From Alphaproteobacteria bacterium (GTDB lineage: Bacteria > Pseudomonadota > Alphaproteobacteria > DAOWDM01): 7,424 nucleotides of DNA. A program made the translations under genes and the position numbers. The stretch covers positions 1-7,424 of the forward strand of contig DAOWDM010000051.1 in assembly GCA_030639035.1 (NCBI GenBank), given 5' to 3'. The notes under the pieces are model-generated. The model was not told the origin of the DNA. It did not search any database and worked only from the letters and a program-made list of their open reading frames with translations. Shown piece by piece: positions 1 to 7,076 of the stretch. Every line of letters begins with the position of its first letter. Positions within the stretch are counted from its first letter, which is position 1.

Positions 1-3000
1 ACCAGCAGGATTAGGAAACAAGTTTTTATGGAAAGTAACAACTACTCCTTTTGGTCCTACATCGACTTTTTCTACATTTGCAACACGGCAAGAACCTTTG
101 ATAGCTATTATTTCCAGCAAGTTTTCAACTTCTTCTGGCAGTTCGCCAAAACGGTCAATAAGTTCCGCTGCAAGAGCCTCTATTTCATTTTGCTCAGAAA
201 GCCCTGAAATCCTGCGATACAAAGCAAGACGAACTCCTAAATCAGATATATATATTTCAGGAATAAGAACAGGAACTCCTGTAGTAATCTGAGGATACCA
301 TTCGTCTTCTTTAGCTTCTTCCCCTGCCCCACTTTTAGCTGCTTTTACGGCTTCTTCAAGAAGCTGTTGATATAACTCGATTCCGACTTCTTTGATATGT
401 CCTGACTGTTCATCTCCAAGCAGATTCCCTGCCCCTCTTATATCCATGTCATAGCTTGCAAGGTTAAATCCTGCCCCCAAACTGTCCAAAGTCTGCATGA
501 CATGTAAGCGTTTCTCGGCTGTTTTTGTAATTCTTTTCTTTTCTGGCAGAGTCAAATAAGCATAGGCTCTGTTTTTAGAACGTCCGATTCTTCCCCTCAA
601 CTGATAAAGCTGAGCCAGTCCGAACATATCAGAACGGTGAATTATCATAGTATTAACCGAAGGCATATCTATACCTGATTCAATAATATTAGTCGAAACA
701 AGCAGGTCATATTTAGCATCGGCAAAGTCATTCATAATTTCTTCAAGCTGAGTCGGCGGCATTTGCCCATGAGCAACTGCTATTCTAATGTCAGGAATCA
801 GCTTATTAAGCCGTACTACAACTTTATCAATATCGGCAACTCTTGGGCATACAAAGAAAGTCTGCCCTCCCCTGAAACGTTCTCGCAAGATTGCTTCACG
901 CACTACCACAGGGTCAAACGGCAGAACAAAAGTCCGTATCGCAAGCCTGTCTACTGGCGGAGTAGTAATAACACTCATTTCTTTTACGCCAGTCAAAGCA
1001 AGCTGCAAAGTCCGTGGAATAGGCGTTGCTGTAAGCGTAAGAACATGAACATCACTTTTAAGGCTTTTCATGCGTTCTTTATGTGCAACTCCGAAATTCT
1101 GTTCTTCATCAATAACAAGCAGCCCTAGACTGCAAAATGAAATTGTTTTTGCCAATAAAGCATGAGTTCCTATAACAATATCTACAGAACCCTCGGTAAT
1201 ACCTTGTTTTACTTCCTTTGCATTTTTTGGAGTAACTAGCCTTGATAATTGCTCTACTCGCAAAGGAAGCCCAGCAAATCTTTCCTTGAAAGTCTTGAAA
1301 TGCTGACGAACAAGGAGCGTTGTAGGGGCGATTATTGCAACTTGAACACCAGACATTGCAGCTATGAATGCAGCCCTTAAAGCTACTTCGGTTTTGCCAA
1401 AACCAACATCTCCACAAATCAGCCTGTCCATAGGACGACCTGATGCTAAATCATCAACTACATCTGCTATTGAAACGGCTTGGTCATCTGTTTCAACATA
1501 AGGGAATCTAGCACAAAATTCGTCATACAATCCCTCTGCTGGAGTTATGACATCTGCCTTTCTGATATGGCGTTCTGCTGCAACTTTCATAAGCTGGTCA
1601 GTCATATCTCTGATACGTTTTTTAAGCCTTGCCTTTCGAGACTGCCAAGCTGTACTGCCTAGTTTATCAAGCTTAAGTCCTGCATTTTCCGAACCGTATT
1701 TTGTAAGGACTTCTATATTTTCCACAGGGACAAAAAGCTTGTCTCCGCCTGCATATATAACCCGCAAACAGTCATGGGCTGCACCGCCGACTTGAACGGT
1801 TATCAAAGCTTCATAACGCCCTAGCCCGTGTTCTGAGTGAACAACAACATCACCTTCGGACAAGGTTGAAATATCGGCTATGAAATTATCAGCTTTCTTT
1901 TTTTTCTTAACAGAACGAGACAGCCTATCACCCAGAATATCCTGCTCACTAATTACTATCAGCTTATTGGTAGTAAAACCTTTTTCAAGACCAAGAGTTA
2001 TTATCGGAACTTTGCTGGCTTTTAGCTTTAAGACTTCCTTCCAAGTATCTGTAATTTCAGGAGAACTTTCGTGCAGCAAGCTAGCTAAGCGGTCTCTTGA
2101 GCCTTTGCTGAAAGCTGTGATGACAACTTTGCGATTTTGCTCTGATATATATTCTGAAACAGCTTGAAAAAGATTTTCTTCGGTTCTAGCTCGCACGTCA
2201 GCAAAGCCTTTAACTGGGCTACCTCCTGCATTTAAGAATTTTGTTTCTGTCTTTTCAGTATCAGGAGCATCAAAAGGCGAGAACTGTATAACCGTTCTTT
2301 CTGCAAGACACCTTTTTAACTCATCATCATCTAAATAAAGCCTGTTAGGAGGTAGAGGCTTATAAACGGAAGTCCCTTCCATGCCTGTTTTCCCTGCTTT
2401 TAAGATTTCAGTACGAGCATTAAAATATTCAAGAATTTGCTCAAAACGAGATTCTTTAGCCTCGTCTATCTGGTTGTCTAACGTTACAACCGCATCAGGC
2501 ATATATTCAAAAAGCGTATCTAATCCGTCATGGAAACAAGGTAACCAGTTTTCCATACCTGAGTAGCGTCTTTTTTCAGAAACAGACTCATAAAGAGTAT
2601 CATTTTTAGATATAGTTCCAAAAATCTCACGGTATGAGCTTCTGAAACGTGAAACAGATTTATCATCAAGAATTACTTCACTCATTGGTTTAAAAGTAAA
2701 GCCTTTGATTTTTCCTGTTGTACGCTGGCTTAAAGGGTCAAAAGTTCGGATAGATTCAACTTCATCACCAAACAAGTCAAGCCTTAAAGGCTCTTCCGTA
2801 CCAGGTGGATATATGTCAACAATGCCGCCACGCATGGCGTATTCTCCAGCCTCCATGACCTGTTCAACACGCCCATAACCGCTACGGTTTAGAAATCGGA
2901 CAAGGTAATCTGTATCAACGTATTCTTTTTCTCTTAATACAAGAGTAGAACCTGCAAGCAAATTGCGTTTTGGGACTCTTTGCAGTAAAGCACTTATAGT

Positions 3001-3318
3001 TGTTACGACTATACGAGCAGATTTTTTCTTATTTTTTGCAAGTTCCGACAAAGTATTAAGTCGCCGACCGATTATATCAGCATGAGGGGAAACCCTGTCA
3101 TAAGGAACTGTATCCCAAGCAGGAAAGTCCAGAATCTCAATTTCAGGCGAGATAAATTTAACAGCCTCAACAAACCAAGCCAGCCGAACATCATCACGAG
3201 CCACATGAAGAACCTCTTTGCCCTCAGCCAACTCCGCCAAAACAAAAGCATCATACCCATCAGGCACACCTGCAAGAGTCACATGTTCTTTATCATTTAT
3301 AGCGTTAATGTAATCCAT
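1..3318 (-). CDS. mfd: Transcription-repair coupling factor Mfd (3' end beyond the window)
   Basis: Mfd is an ATP-driven dsDNA translocase that pushes stalled RNA polymerase off DNA and recruits UvrA for nucleotide excision repair. The frame runs unbroken from ATG 3318 for 1106 codons to base 1; the family is usually about 1150 residues, so a few dozen C-terminal residues are missing. Visible parts in order: UvrB-like N-terminal module with FPAWDTVPYDRVSP near residues 60-75; CarD-like RNA-polymerase-interaction domain from about residue 485 (EGDVVVHSEHGLGRYEAL, E488); FPYVETDDQ Q-motif; Walker A GDVGFGKT with K642; Walker B box D737-E-E-Q; TATPIPRT from T763; motif VI QLRGRIGRS at 906-914; and the TRCF C-terminal domain from about 1005. 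DEEQNFGV stands where E. coli has DEEH. An AGGA lies about 15 nt upstream of the ATG, a weak, distant ribosome site. It is divergent from recG. The identification is very secure. Confidence 0.97.
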   Translation of the reverse strand, partial: MDYINAINDKEHVTLAGVPDGYDAFVLAELAEGKEVLHVARDDVRLAWFVEAVKFISPEIEILDFPAWDTVPYDRVSPHADIIGRRLNTLSELAKNKKKSARIVVTTISALLQRVPKRNLLAGSTLVLREKEYVDTDYLVRFLNRSGYGRVEQVMEAGEYAMRGGIVDIYPPGTEEPLRLDLFGDEVESIRTFDPLSQRTTGKIKGFTFKPMSEVILDDKSVSRFRSSYREIFGTISKNDTLYESVSEKRRYSGMENWLPCFHDGLDTLFEYMPDAVVTLDNQIDEAKESRFEQILEYFNARTEILKAGKTGMEGTSVYKPLPPNRLYLDDDELKRCLAERTVIQFSPFDAPDTEKTETKFLNAGGSPVKGFADVRARTEENLFQAVSEYISEQNRKVVITAFSKGSRDRLASLLHESSPEITDTWKEVLKLKASKVPIITLGLEKGFTTNKLIVISEQDILGDRLSRSVKKKKKADNFIADISTLSEGDVVVHSEHGLGRYEALITVQVGGAAHDCLRVIYAGGDKLFVPVENIEVLTKYGSENAGLKLDKLGSTAWQSRKARLKKRIRDMTDQLMKVAAERHIRKADVITPAEGLYDEFCARFPYVETDDQAVSIADVVDDLASGRPMDRLICGDVGFGKTEVALRAAFIAAMSGVQVAIIAPTTLLVRQHFKTFKERFAGLPLRVEQLSRLVTPKNAKEVKQGITEGSVDIVIGTHALLAKTISFCSLGLLVIDEEQNFGVAHKERMKSLKSDVHVLTLTATPIPRTLQLALTGVKEMSVITTPPVDRLAIRTFVLPFDPVVVREAILRERFRGGQTFFVCPRVADIDKVVVRLNKLIPDIRIAVAHGQMPPTQLEEIMNDFADAKYDLLVSTNIIESGIDMPSVNTMIIHRSDMFGLAQLYQLRGRIGRSKNRAYAYLTLPEKKRITKTAEKRLHVMQTLDSLGAGFNLASYDMDIRGAGNLLGDEQSGHIKEVGIELYQQLLEEAVKAAKSGAGEEAKEDEWYPQITTGVPVLIPEIYISDLGVRLALYRRISGLSEQNEIEALAAELIDRFGELPEEVENLLEIIAIKGSCRVANVEKVDVGPKGVVVTFHKNLFPNPAG

Positions 3319-3394
3319 TAGAAATATACCGTATCCTGTTGTAGTTTAATGGTTTTTGTTTAACTGTGTTGTCATTAAAGACATCTTCCAAATG

Positions 3395-3427
3395 AGATTC
3401 TCACGTCGCTTCGCTCCTCAGAATGAC
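3395..3427 (-). repeat. Palindromic intergenic repeat, unit A
   Basis: On the minus strand the unit reads GTCATTCTGAG, then an 11-nt GC-rich core GAGCGAAGCGA, then CGTGAGAATCT. The ends are imperfect complements (ATTCT against AGAAT). Both 11-nt termini are identical to those of unit B at 3467-3502, which lies in the opposite orientation. Short GTCATTCTGA...GAATCT elements of this kind are, from memory, common between genes in several bacterial genomes, including alphaproteobacteria. Membership in a named family was not tested. Confidence 0.75.
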
Positions 3428-3466
3428 AGCGGAGGGAAAACATCTTCCTACAAACACCCCATAACC

Positions 3467-3502
3467 GTCATTCTGAGGGCTTTTTTAAGCCCGTGAGAAT
3501 CT
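3467..3502 (+). repeat. Palindromic intergenic repeat, unit B
   Basis: The unit reads GTCATTCTGAG at 3467-3477 and CGTGAGAATCT at 3492-3502, the same ends as unit A but inverted. The core differs: a perfect stem GGGCTT (3477-3482) / AAGCCC (3487-3492) with a TTTT loop. A and B together also form a long imperfect inverted repeat with a 39-nt spacer. The stem could fold in RNA from either strand. It has no run of T after the stem, so a terminator role is not supported. Confidence 0.75.
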
Positions 3503-3519
3503 ATAAAATAGTATTATAG
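3501..3519. repeat. Small AT-rich hairpin CTATAA/TTATAG
   Basis: A perfect 6-bp inverted repeat, CTATAA at 3501-3506 and TTATAG at 3514-3519, with a 7-nt loop. It overlaps the end of repeat unit B and links it to the partial unit at 3523-3536. It is weak on its own and may be part of a larger degenerate palindrome. Confidence 0.4.
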
Positions 3520-3522
3520 CTT

Positions 3523-3536
3523 TCTCAGAATAACAG
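3523..3536 (-). repeat. Partial palindromic repeat, unit C
   Basis: TCTCAGAATAACAG matches the CCTCAGAATGACAG end of unit A (including the two flanking bases 3428-3429) at 12 of 14 positions, in the same orientation. Only this arm is recognisable, so it is a decayed or truncated copy. It faces unit B and could pair with the first arm of B. Confidence 0.5.
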
Positions 3537-3651
3537 TAGATGGTCGTTTTTAATTTACTTCAACTTGTTTTAGATTAAATGATAGCTCATATTCAACTAG
3601 CTTAACATTAGATATTTCCGATATAGAATTGTTTTGTAGATTTAGAATAAA

Positions 3652-3681
3652 TTGACATTACTTTTTTCCTTTACCGATATA
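3652..3681 (+). promoter_or_regulatory. Possible distal recG promoter
   Basis: A perfect TTGACA lies at 3652-3657. With an 18-nt spacer the -10 candidate is GATATA at 3676-3681, which is poor. If used, it would give recG a leader of about 120 nt that includes the hairpin at 3693-3711. The -35 is good and the -10 is not, so this is tentative. Confidence 0.3.
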
Positions 3682-3692
3682 AAGAAGATAGT

Positions 3693-3717
3693 TTCTGAAT
3701 CAAGTTCAGAATGACGG
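3693..3717 (-). repeat. Palindromic repeat, unit D
   Basis: A perfect 7-bp stem TTCTGAA (3693-3699) / TTCAGAA (3705-3711) encloses a 5-nt loop, followed by TGACGG. On the minus strand its outer arm AACCGTCATTCTGA is identical over 14 nt to unit B and its flank at 3463-3476. The rest of the unit differs from A and B, so the family has a constant arm and variable interiors. Confidence 0.65.
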
Positions 3718-3758
3718 TTTTTTTGTATCAGAATCTACCTGTTTTTTATCATATAAAT

Positions 3759-3767
3759 TGGTATAAT
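3759..3767 (+). promoter_or_regulatory. Extended -10 promoter for recG
   Basis: TGG followed by a consensus TATAAT (3762-3767) is an extended -10 element. The -35 position at 17-nt spacing reads CTGTTT, a poor match, which fits the usual compensation by an extended -10. Transcription would start near 3774, giving a leader of about 36 nt before the recG ATG. Confidence 0.5.
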
Positions 3768-3809
3768 AATTTAATGATAAATAATTCAATATTTTAGCAG
3801 GCTTAATAA

Positions 3810-5891
3810 ATGCGTCCAGAAGTTCTTTTTTCGTTGTTTGCTCCTGTTGAGTCTTTGGACGGTGTTGGGGCTAAGCTTTCAAAATTGATTGAGAAATTGT
3901 GTGGGGATAAGGTCGCAAACCTGTTGTGGCATTTGCCTTGCGGGTATATTGACAGGCGGTTTTCGCCTTCTATTGTTAACGCCCCTGATGGGGGGATTGT
4001 AACTCTTACGGTTACAGTTGGTTCTCATTGTCCTCCTGCAAATAAACGAGTCCCTTACAGGATTGCTTGTTTTGATGATACTGGGAATATATCCTTGGTA
4101 TTTTTCAGAGGTCATAAGGATTACTTGCAAAAAATTCTGCCAGAAGGCTCTACTCGTATCGTTAGTGGCAAGGTTGAATATTTTAATTTTGCCCCTCAAA
4201 TCACACACCCTGACCATGTTGGGACTTTGGAAGAAAAAGATAAAATCATGGTGGTTGAGCCAGTTTATCCAATGACCACAGGGCTGTCTTCAAAAATTCT
4301 GCTTCGCACAATTCATCATGCTTTGGATAGAACAACCGAACTGCCTGAATGGCTGGATAAAGAGCATAAAAAACGTGAGAGCTGGCTTTCGTGGCATGAA
4401 GCATTGCTTAAAGCTCATAATCCAGATGGTGAAGTCGATATTTCGCCTCTTGCACCTGCTAGGACTAGACTTGCCTATGATGAACTGCTTGCAAATCAGG
4501 TTACTCTTGCATTAGTTAGGCGAGATATAAAAAGCTTAGCTGGCATCAGCATTAACGGGGACAACCGCTTGCGTGAAAAAGTGCTTACCGCCCTGCCCTT
4601 TGCTCTTACCAATGCACAAAAACACACTCTTGAGGAAATCAACACAGATATGGCTTCTGACAGCCGAATGTTACGGCTTCTTCAAGGAGATGTTGGTAGC
4701 GGTAAAACAATTGTAGCTTTGCTGTCAATGTTAAATGCTGTTGAAGAAGGCAAGCAAGCTGCCTTTATGGTTCCGACTGATATTCTTTCAAGACAACATC
4801 TTGCAACTATAGAACCTCTGTTAAAAGACACAGGCGTTAAAATAGCCCTGCTTACTGGGCGTGATAAAGGAAAAAAACGAACAGAAATTCTTGAATCTCT
4901 AGCATCTGGTGAAATAGATATTATTGTCGGGACTCATGCTCTGTTTCAAAAGGACGTTATTTTTAAAGATTTAGGCTTATCCGTCATAGATGAACAGCAC
5001 CGTTTCGGAGTTCATCAGCGTTTGGAATTAACGGAAAAAGGCAAGCAGGCGGATATTCTTGTTATGACGGCAACGCCTATTCCTCGTACTCTTACCATGA
5101 CTTTTTATGGAGATATGGACGTATCAAAACTTGATGAGTTTCCTCCAAATAGAAAGCCTATAGACACTCGTGTTGCTCCAATATCTAGGTTAGAAGAAAT
5201 TACTGCTGCTACTAAAAGAGCAATATCTGATGGAGCAAGAGTCTTCTGGGTTTGCCCTTTGGTAGAAGAGTCTGAAAAGCTAGATTTAGCGGCGGCTGAA
5301 GTCCGATTTGAATACTTGCAGCATATTTTTGGAAACAAAGTCGGGCTTGTTCACGGACGCATGAAAGGTGCGGAAAAAGATGCTGTCATGGAAGCTTTTT
5401 CCAGTGGGGAAATAGACATTCTAGTCGCAACAACTGTCATCGAAGTAGGCGTTGATATTCCAGAAGCAACTGTAATGGTAATTGAACACGCAGAACGTTT
5501 TGGACTTGCCCAGCTTCATCAGCTAAGAGGTCGCATAGGCAGAAGCGACAGGCAATCGACTTGTATTTTGCTTTATGGAATGCCATTGACCGAAACTGCA
5601 AAATCTAGGCTGACTATTATGAAAGAAACAGAAGACGGCTTTAAAATTGCAGAAGAAGACTTACGATTGCGTGGAGCAGGTGAAATTCTAGGCACAAAAC
5701 AAAGCGGAATGCTGGAATTTAAAATGGCAGACATTAACATTCACAGCAACCTGCTAACCACAGCAAGAAACGACGCAAGACTAATGATAAAACAAGACCC
5801 TCACCTAAAAAGCGAGCGAGGAATAGCTTTAAGAACTCTGCTTTACCTTTTTGAACAAGATGCAGTTTTCAAAAATTTACGTTCTGGGTGA
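3810..5891 (+). CDS. recG: ATP-dependent DNA helicase RecG
   Basis: RecG is an SF2 dsDNA translocase that reverses stalled replication forks and migrates branched DNA such as Holliday junctions and R-/D-loops. At 693 residues it is full length for the family. Visible parts: helix-hairpin-helix-like LDGVGAKLSKL near residue 16; the OB-fold wedge domain at about 62-137, which splits the fork; Q-motif region LPFALTNAQ (262-270); Walker A GDVGSGKT with K299; Walker B D394-E-Q-H; TATPIPRT from T420; motif VI QLRGRIGRS (571-579); and the RecG C-terminal region after about 610. All catalytic motifs are intact. The start has only a weak GCAGG ribosome site 8 nt upstream, but the N-terminus matches the family. 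It is divergent from mfd and convergent with the small gene at 5947-6444. Confidence 0.98.
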   Translation: MRPEVLFSLFAPVESLDGVGAKLSKLIEKLCGDKVANLLWHLPCGYIDRRFSPSIVNAPDGGIVTLTVTVGSHCPPANKRVPYRIACFDDTGNISLVFFRGHKDYLQKILPEGSTRIVSGKVEYFNFAPQITHPDHVGTLEEKDKIMVVEPVYPMTTGLSSKILLRTIHHALDRTTELPEWLDKEHKKRESWLSWHEALLKAHNPDGEVDISPLAPARTRLAYDELLANQVTLALVRRDIKSLAGISINGDNRLREKVLTALPFALTNAQKHTLEEINTDMASDSRMLRLLQGDVGSGKTIVALLSMLNAVEEGKQAAFMVPTDILSRQHLATIEPLLKDTGVKIALLTGRDKGKKRTEILESLASGEIDIIVGTHALFQKDVIFKDLGLSVIDEQHRFGVHQRLELTEKGKQADILVMTATPIPRTLTMTFYGDMDVSKLDEFPPNRKPIDTRVAPISRLEEITAATKRAISDGARVFWVCPLVEESEKLDLAAAEVRFEYLQHIFGNKVGLVHGRMKGAEKDAVMEAFSSGEIDILVATTVIEVGVDIPEATVMVIEHAERFGLAQLHQLRGRIGRSDRQSTCILLYGMPLTETAKSRLTIMKETEDGFKIAEEDLRLRGAGEILGTKQSGMLEFKMADINIHSNLLTTARNDARLMIKQDPHLKSERGIALRTLLYLFEQDAVFKNLRSG

Positions 5892-5932
5892 TTTTTTTAG
5901 TGTGGCTAAATTAAAAAGCAATACTATTTATG

Positions 5933-5958
5933 GAACAAAGCTTTATTTAACTTTGTTC
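5933..5958. terminator. Hairpin between convergent recG and the right-hand operon
   Basis: A perfect 8-bp inverted repeat GAACAAAG (5933-5940) / CTTTGTTC (5951-5958) has a 10-nt loop. The TAA stop of the minus-strand gene (5947-5949) lies in the loop, and recG ends 41 nt to the left. No strong T-run follows directly on either strand. A two-way terminator or a 3'-end-stabilising hairpin is likely from position, but it is not a textbook intrinsic terminator. Confidence 0.45.
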
Positions 5959-6444
5959 TGAATCGCTAGTTTTTAATTTTTGCTCATACTCATTTTTCAA
6001 GTTTTTGTATTCTTCCTTACCTTTTTCTGTAAGATGAAAATAAGAGTCATTTGCATCATTTTTTTGCTTCAATTCAATCAAGTTATCTTGAAGCAAAAAC
6101 TTTATTATTCCTTTATCTGGTCTACAATTTCTCTTTTTTTTAACTTTTTTCTTAGCTTCTTTTTCAAATCTAAAAAACACTGGAAAGACATTATCCCCTT
6201 TAATATCACTAGTGTTTTTAGCAATTATAAAAAGATATGCCATCAAACCTGCTTTAACCCAGTCAGATTCTGGATTTCCAAGTTTTGTACTACTTTTCCA
6301 TTCGTCTTCTGATAAAATTTTCTCTTTTGACAAGATTTTACCTTCAGGTTCAAAGTTTGAAAAAGGACATCTTTTACCTGACGTTGGAGTATAGATTTTA
6401 TTGCTTATTTCTTCTGCTTCACTGCGTTTCATTTGCACTTGCAT
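5947..6444 (-). CDS. Hypothetical protein, basic, possible C-terminal winged helix
   Basis: I do not recognise this family. ATG 6444 is preferred: an AGGGA ribosome site (6452-6456) lies 7 nt upstream and the start falls 17 nt after the upstream stop. A longer TTG start at 6489 would overlap the upstream gene by 28 nt. The protein is 165 residues. Residues 61-77 (DWVKAGLMAYLFIIAKN) look like a helix; residues 95-105 form a strongly basic patch (KEAKKKVKKKR); and 107-148, with LLQDNLIELKQ and FHLTEKGKEEY, resemble the second half of a winged-helix fold. Three of the family's features (basic patch, LTEKGKEEY, small size) would suit nucleic-acid binding, but this is only a guess. GC is clearly lower than in mfd and recG (about 28% in 6001-6060), which may indicate transfer. 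It is the last gene of a likely three-gene operon. Confidence 0.7.
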   Translation of the reverse strand: MQVQMKRSEAEEISNKIYTPTSGKRCPFSNFEPEGKILSKEKILSEDEWKSSTKLGNPESDWVKAGLMAYLFIIAKNTSDIKGDNVFPVFFRFEKEAKKKVKKKRNCRPDKGIIKFLLQDNLIELKQKNDANDSYFHLTEKGKEEYKNLKNEYEQKLKTSDSEQS

Positions 6445-6451
6445 TTTATAT

Positions 6452-6456
6452 TCCCT
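6452..6456 (-). promoter_or_regulatory. Ribosome binding site that sets the start of the hypothetical gene
   Basis: On the minus strand AGGGA lies 7 nt before ATG 6444 and downstream of the preceding gene's stop at 6462-6464. This decides against the TTG at 6489 and suggests coupled or closely linked translation of the two genes. Confidence 0.6.
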
Positions 6457-6461
6457 GTATT

Positions 6462-7037
6462 TTATTGTTTGATTTTTTTCAACAGCCAAGCCATGTTTTC
6501 GCCAAGAGTTTTCATTGTGAGAATCCCCTCATCATCATTTTCAACATCGCCAATACCTTTGCCTATGCCAAGATTCCAATAACATGAGCCTGAAATATAC
6601 ATTTGACCTATATGTAAAAAATGATTGATTGAGTTCAAAGTATGAGAAAAACCAGCTCTTCTAGCTGCAGCTACAGCTCCGCCAACTTTGTGCTTTAAAA
6701 GATTTTCGTTTGCACGGCATACATAACCAGCACGGTCAATAAAAGCTTTGGTTTCTGCGGTAACATCTGAAAAATAGACAGGTGAGCCAATAATAATGCC
6801 GTCTGCTTCAATCATTTTTTCGATATATCCGTTTAATCCGTCATCTGGAAGAACGCATTTTTTGTCTTGGTTTTTCTTGCATGCTCCGCACCCAGTACAA
6901 CCACGCAAAGACTTTCCGCCTATCTGAACAAGCTCGGTTTCTATGCCTTCTTTTTCCAAAGCAGAAAAAACATGACCAATCAGAATTGAAGTATTCCCAC
7001 TTTCTCTAGGACTTCCGTTAAATGCAACAACCTTCAT
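6462..7037 (-). CDS. Iron-sulfur flavoprotein-like NAD(P)H-dependent reductase (flavodoxin fold)
   Basis: This 191-residue protein belongs to the FMN-reductase/flavodoxin-like superfamily, cytoplasmic electron-transfer proteins that bind FMN. The phosphate-binding loop NGSPRESGNT lies at residues 7-16, and GSPVYF at 84-89 is the second flavin-contact segment. A cysteine cluster C47-x2-C50-x2-C53-x7-C61 fits the compact CX2CX2CX4-7C motif of archaeal and anaerobic iron-sulfur flavoproteins, which holds a [4Fe-4S] cluster; this implies redox transfer between a ferredoxin-type donor and FMN. The true substrate is unknown. A plain NAD(P)H oxidoreductase without a cluster remains possible. ATG 7037 has a GGAG (7048-7051) 10 nt upstream. 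It begins 39 nt after the channel gene ends. Confidence 0.88.
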   Translation of the reverse strand: MKVVAFNGSPRESGNTSILIGHVFSALEKEGIETELVQIGGKSLRGCTGCGACKKNQDKKCVLPDDGLNGYIEKMIEADGIIIGSPVYFSDVTAETKAFIDRAGYVCRANENLLKHKVGGAVAAARRAGFSHTLNSINHFLHIGQMYISGSCYWNLGIGKGIGDVENDDEGILTMKTLGENMAWLLKKIKQ

Positions 7038-7047
7038 TTTTATATTA

Positions 7048-7051
7048 CTCC
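7048..7051 (-). promoter_or_regulatory. Ribosome binding site of the flavoprotein gene
   Basis: GGAG on the minus strand lies 10 nt before ATG 7037, in the 39-nt gap after the channel gene. It supports this start and internal translation initiation on a shared transcript. Confidence 0.55.
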
Positions 7052-7076
7052 GTTATTTTGTTATTACTCTAAAAGC

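Larger units (their letters stand above)
3319..3809. other. mfd-recG divergent intergenic region
   Basis: This is 491 bp without a credible gene. The mfd-proximal half holds at least two full palindromic repeat units (3395-3427 and 3467-3502) and a partial one (3523-3536). Another unit lies at 3693-3717. The stretch 3541-3690 is AT-rich and shows no coding signal. The recG-proximal end contains promoter-like sequence. No sdhE-like (DUF339) reading frame, which often sits between recG and mfd in Alphaproteobacteria, can be found here. The mfd promoter must lie in the left part, but I see no convincing -35/-10 pair for it. Confidence 0.85.

Noticed and set aside
98..3321. Several short open frames on both strands inside the mfd region (for example 763-1128, 1109-1417, 1880-2167)
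   Set aside because: They are shadows of the continuous minus-strand mfd frame, which carries all helicase motifs; none has domain character of its own.
3381..3449. Direct repeat ACATCTTCC (3381-3389 and 3440-3448) as a target-site duplication flanking repeat unit A
   Set aside because: The copies are only 9 nt and do not abut the repeat ends, so chance is a fair explanation.
3477..3492. Intrinsic terminator at the GGGCTT/AAGCCC hairpin
   Set aside because: No T-run follows the stem on either strand, and it sits between divergent genes as part of a repeat unit.
3395..3717. CRISPR array
   Set aside because: Repeats alternate in orientation, have variable cores and lack regular spacers, and no cas gene is near.
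3879..5338. Short frames inside recG on both strands (3879-4217, 4018-4275, 4318-4515, 5105-5338)
   Set aside because: They overlap a full-length conserved RecG and show no independent protein features.
6445..6489. TTG start at 6489 for the hypothetical protein
   Set aside because: It overlaps the upstream gene by 28 nt, whereas ATG 6444 has an AGGGA site at good spacing.
5980..6587. Plus-strand frames opposite the hypothetical gene and the end of the flavoprotein gene
   Set aside because: They are rich in F, L, I and S because they read the complement of lysine- and glutamate-rich coding sequence; the minus-strand frames have ribosome sites and operon spacing.
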